NCBI GenBank assembly: GCA_016716265.1
Contig: JADJWQ010000006.1
Span: 186,001 to 250,000, forward strand
Length of the DNA stretch: 64,000 nt
From: Planctomycetota bacterium
GTDB lineage: Bacteria; Planctomycetota; UBA1135; UBA2386
Direction: 5' to 3'
Under the pieces are notes generated by a model, which was not told the DNA's origin, did no database searches, and saw nothing but the letters and a program-made list of their open reading frames with translations. Made by a program: the position numbers and the translations under genes. Position 1 is the first letter of the stretch. Every line of letters starts with the position of its first letter. Shown one piece after another: positions 63,051-64,000 of this stretch.

Positions 63051-64000
63051 GCACCTCCGGACGAGGTCGCCGGCGTCGCGTCGGCGCGGAGCCTCGCGGT
63101 CTCGGCGCGTGTGCGCATCAGGAGCCACGCCACGAAGCCGAGCCCCAGGATGGCACCCTGGGTCCAGTAGAACGTGACGACCGCGCTCTTCAGACCTGCG
63201 TCGAAACCGTAGCTGTGCAAGCCGACACCCATCAGGTTCACGTGGAACCACGAGAACGCGACGATCATGTTGCCGATGACGGCCAGCATCGACATACCCC
63301 AGTTCCGCCAATAACCGCCCATGCGGCCGTGCAGGATCAGGAGCTGCCACAGCACGATCATCAATGCGCCGTTCTCCTTCGGGTCCCAGCCCCAGAAGCG
63401 ACCCCAGGAGTCGTTCGCCCAGATGCCGCCCATGATGGTGCCGAACAACGACAACAGCAGCCCGAAGCACAGGACACCGTAGACGATGCGGCCGACCGCC
63501 TGGAAGAACCCGACGTCGTCCGAGAACAACCGGCCGATCAGGTAGACGGCGCCCACGCCACCGGCGAGCAGGCTGGCCATGTAGCCGAGCGTCACCGTCG
63601 TCACGTGGATCGACAGGTAGAAGTTGGTGTCGAGGACCGCCTGGAGCTGGGGCATCGTGTCCTCGCCGCGCATGAACTCGTAGCGGTCGGCCAGCCAGAG
63701 CGTCGTCGCGCCGAGGTAGGCTGCAGCCGACAGCGCGATGCGCCGGCGGATCAACACCTCGACGACCATGCCGACGATCGCGATACCGGCGGCGACGGCG
63801 AGGAACGTCTCGTAGAGCGTCGAGATCGGCGGCCGCTGTCGAATGATGCAGCGGTACACGATGCCGACCACGAGCATCACGGTGCCCGACCCGACGGCGC
63901 TCCAGGTCAGCCACATCGGCCAGCGGCTCTTGACGAACGCCCAGCTCACTGCGGCCGTGACGCAACCGATCACGAGCAGGATCAGGGCCCAATAGAGCCA
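63047..64000 (-). CDS. cytochrome c assembly protein CcsA/ResC-like, N-terminus beyond window
   Basis: About 317 residues are visible; the frame continues past the right edge. The family-defining tryptophan-rich segment WANDSWGRFWGWDPKENGALMIVLWQLLILHGR sits in a loop after several membrane helices, with the preceding VTTVTLGYMASLL, where His is conserved, and FSWFHVNLMGVGLHSYG afterwards. This protein binds and exports haem for attachment to c-type apocytochromes, together with ResB/CcsB. Roughly eight helices are seen. The missing N-terminus could hold a few more helices or a fused ResB. It overlaps the SGNH-like gene by 4 bp. Confidence 0.92.
   Translation of the reverse strand, partial: WLYWALILLVIGCVTAAVSWAFVKSRWPMWLTWSAVGSGTVMLVVGIVYRCIIRQRPPISTLYETFLAVAAGIAIVGMVVEVLIRRRIALSAAAYLGATTLWLADRYEFMRGEDTMPQLQAVLDTNFYLSIHVTTVTLGYMASLLAGGVGAVYLIGRLFSDDVGFFQAVGRIVYGVLCFGLLLSLFGTIMGGIWANDSWGRFWGWDPKENGALMIVLWQLLILHGRMGGYWRNWGMSMLAVIGNMIVAFSWFHVNLMGVGLHSYGFDAGLKSAVVTFYWTQGAILGLGFVAWLLMRTRAETARLRADATPATSSGGA

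Overview
The window is one contiguous, very GC-rich stretch of bacterial chromosome, estimated by eye at about 70% G+C, and coding almost wall to wall. No rRNA, tRNA, CRISPR array or phage genes were seen. The gene content suggests a Planctomycetota-type organism: two formylglycine-type sulfatases, an ECF sigma factor fused to a membrane and periplasmic part, several large carboxypeptidase-regulatory-like (CnaB-type) repeat proteins, golvesin-like C-terminal domains on enzymes, and many single-Cys or Cys-less secreted thioredoxin-fold proteins. That assignment is inference; there is no marker rRNA here.

Layout, left to right. 1-5 kb: a truncated M20 amidohydrolase, a secreted thioredoxin-fold/repeat protein, YjbQ, a group II truncated haemoglobin and a divergent JmjC/cupin-like protein. 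5-17.5 kb: an alginate-export-type porin, a GH38-like glycosidase, a leftward operon of ECF sigma factor, zinc-finger anti-sigma factor and secretin-N-like secreted protein, a large secreted alpha/beta hydrolase and an unknown protein. 17.7-21.2 kb: the sulfate-activation operon cysC-cysD-cysNC, with a second, diverged APS-kinase domain. 21.3-29.1 kb: a DUF2459-like lipoprotein overlapping an esterase, a secreted FAD oxidoreductase, an MDR dehydrogenase, a polytopic membrane protein and an AGE-family epimerase. 29.4-37.1 kb: a secreted Gly-rich protein, the membrane-tethered sigma factor, and a translationally coupled giant repeat protein; this is the most unusual module in the window. 37.2-47.1 kb: two sulfatases flanking a leftward run of thioredoxin-like proteins, a zinc-ribbon protein, an SPFH protein and a Ser/Thr kinase. 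47.2-53.2 kb: glucokinase, ATP-type PEP carboxykinase, phosphofructokinase, class I aldolase and an Sfp-type phosphopantetheinyl transferase. 53.3-57.9 kb: a DUF4388 protein, a phosphodiester glycosidase, a dynamin-like GTPase and a membrane protein. 57.9-59.4 kb: an insertion sequence bounded by perfect 20-bp inverted repeats, with a frameshifted transposase. 59.4-64 kb: a fasciclin protein, a SixA-like phosphatase, a nucleoside-symporter-like MFS protein (frameshifted as sequenced), an SGNH-like protein lacking catalytic residues, and a CcsA-type cytochrome c assembly protein running off the right edge.

Themes. The window combines polysaccharide and sulfate-ester handling (porin, GH38, sulfatases, epimerase, phosphodiester glycosidase, sulfate activation), extracytoplasmic signalling (one classical sigma/anti-sigma pair, one membrane-fused sigma factor, one transmembrane kinase) and a central-carbon cluster. 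Three single-base insertions in short G/C runs between 58.2 and 61.4 kb break two otherwise intact genes and may be sequencing errors.
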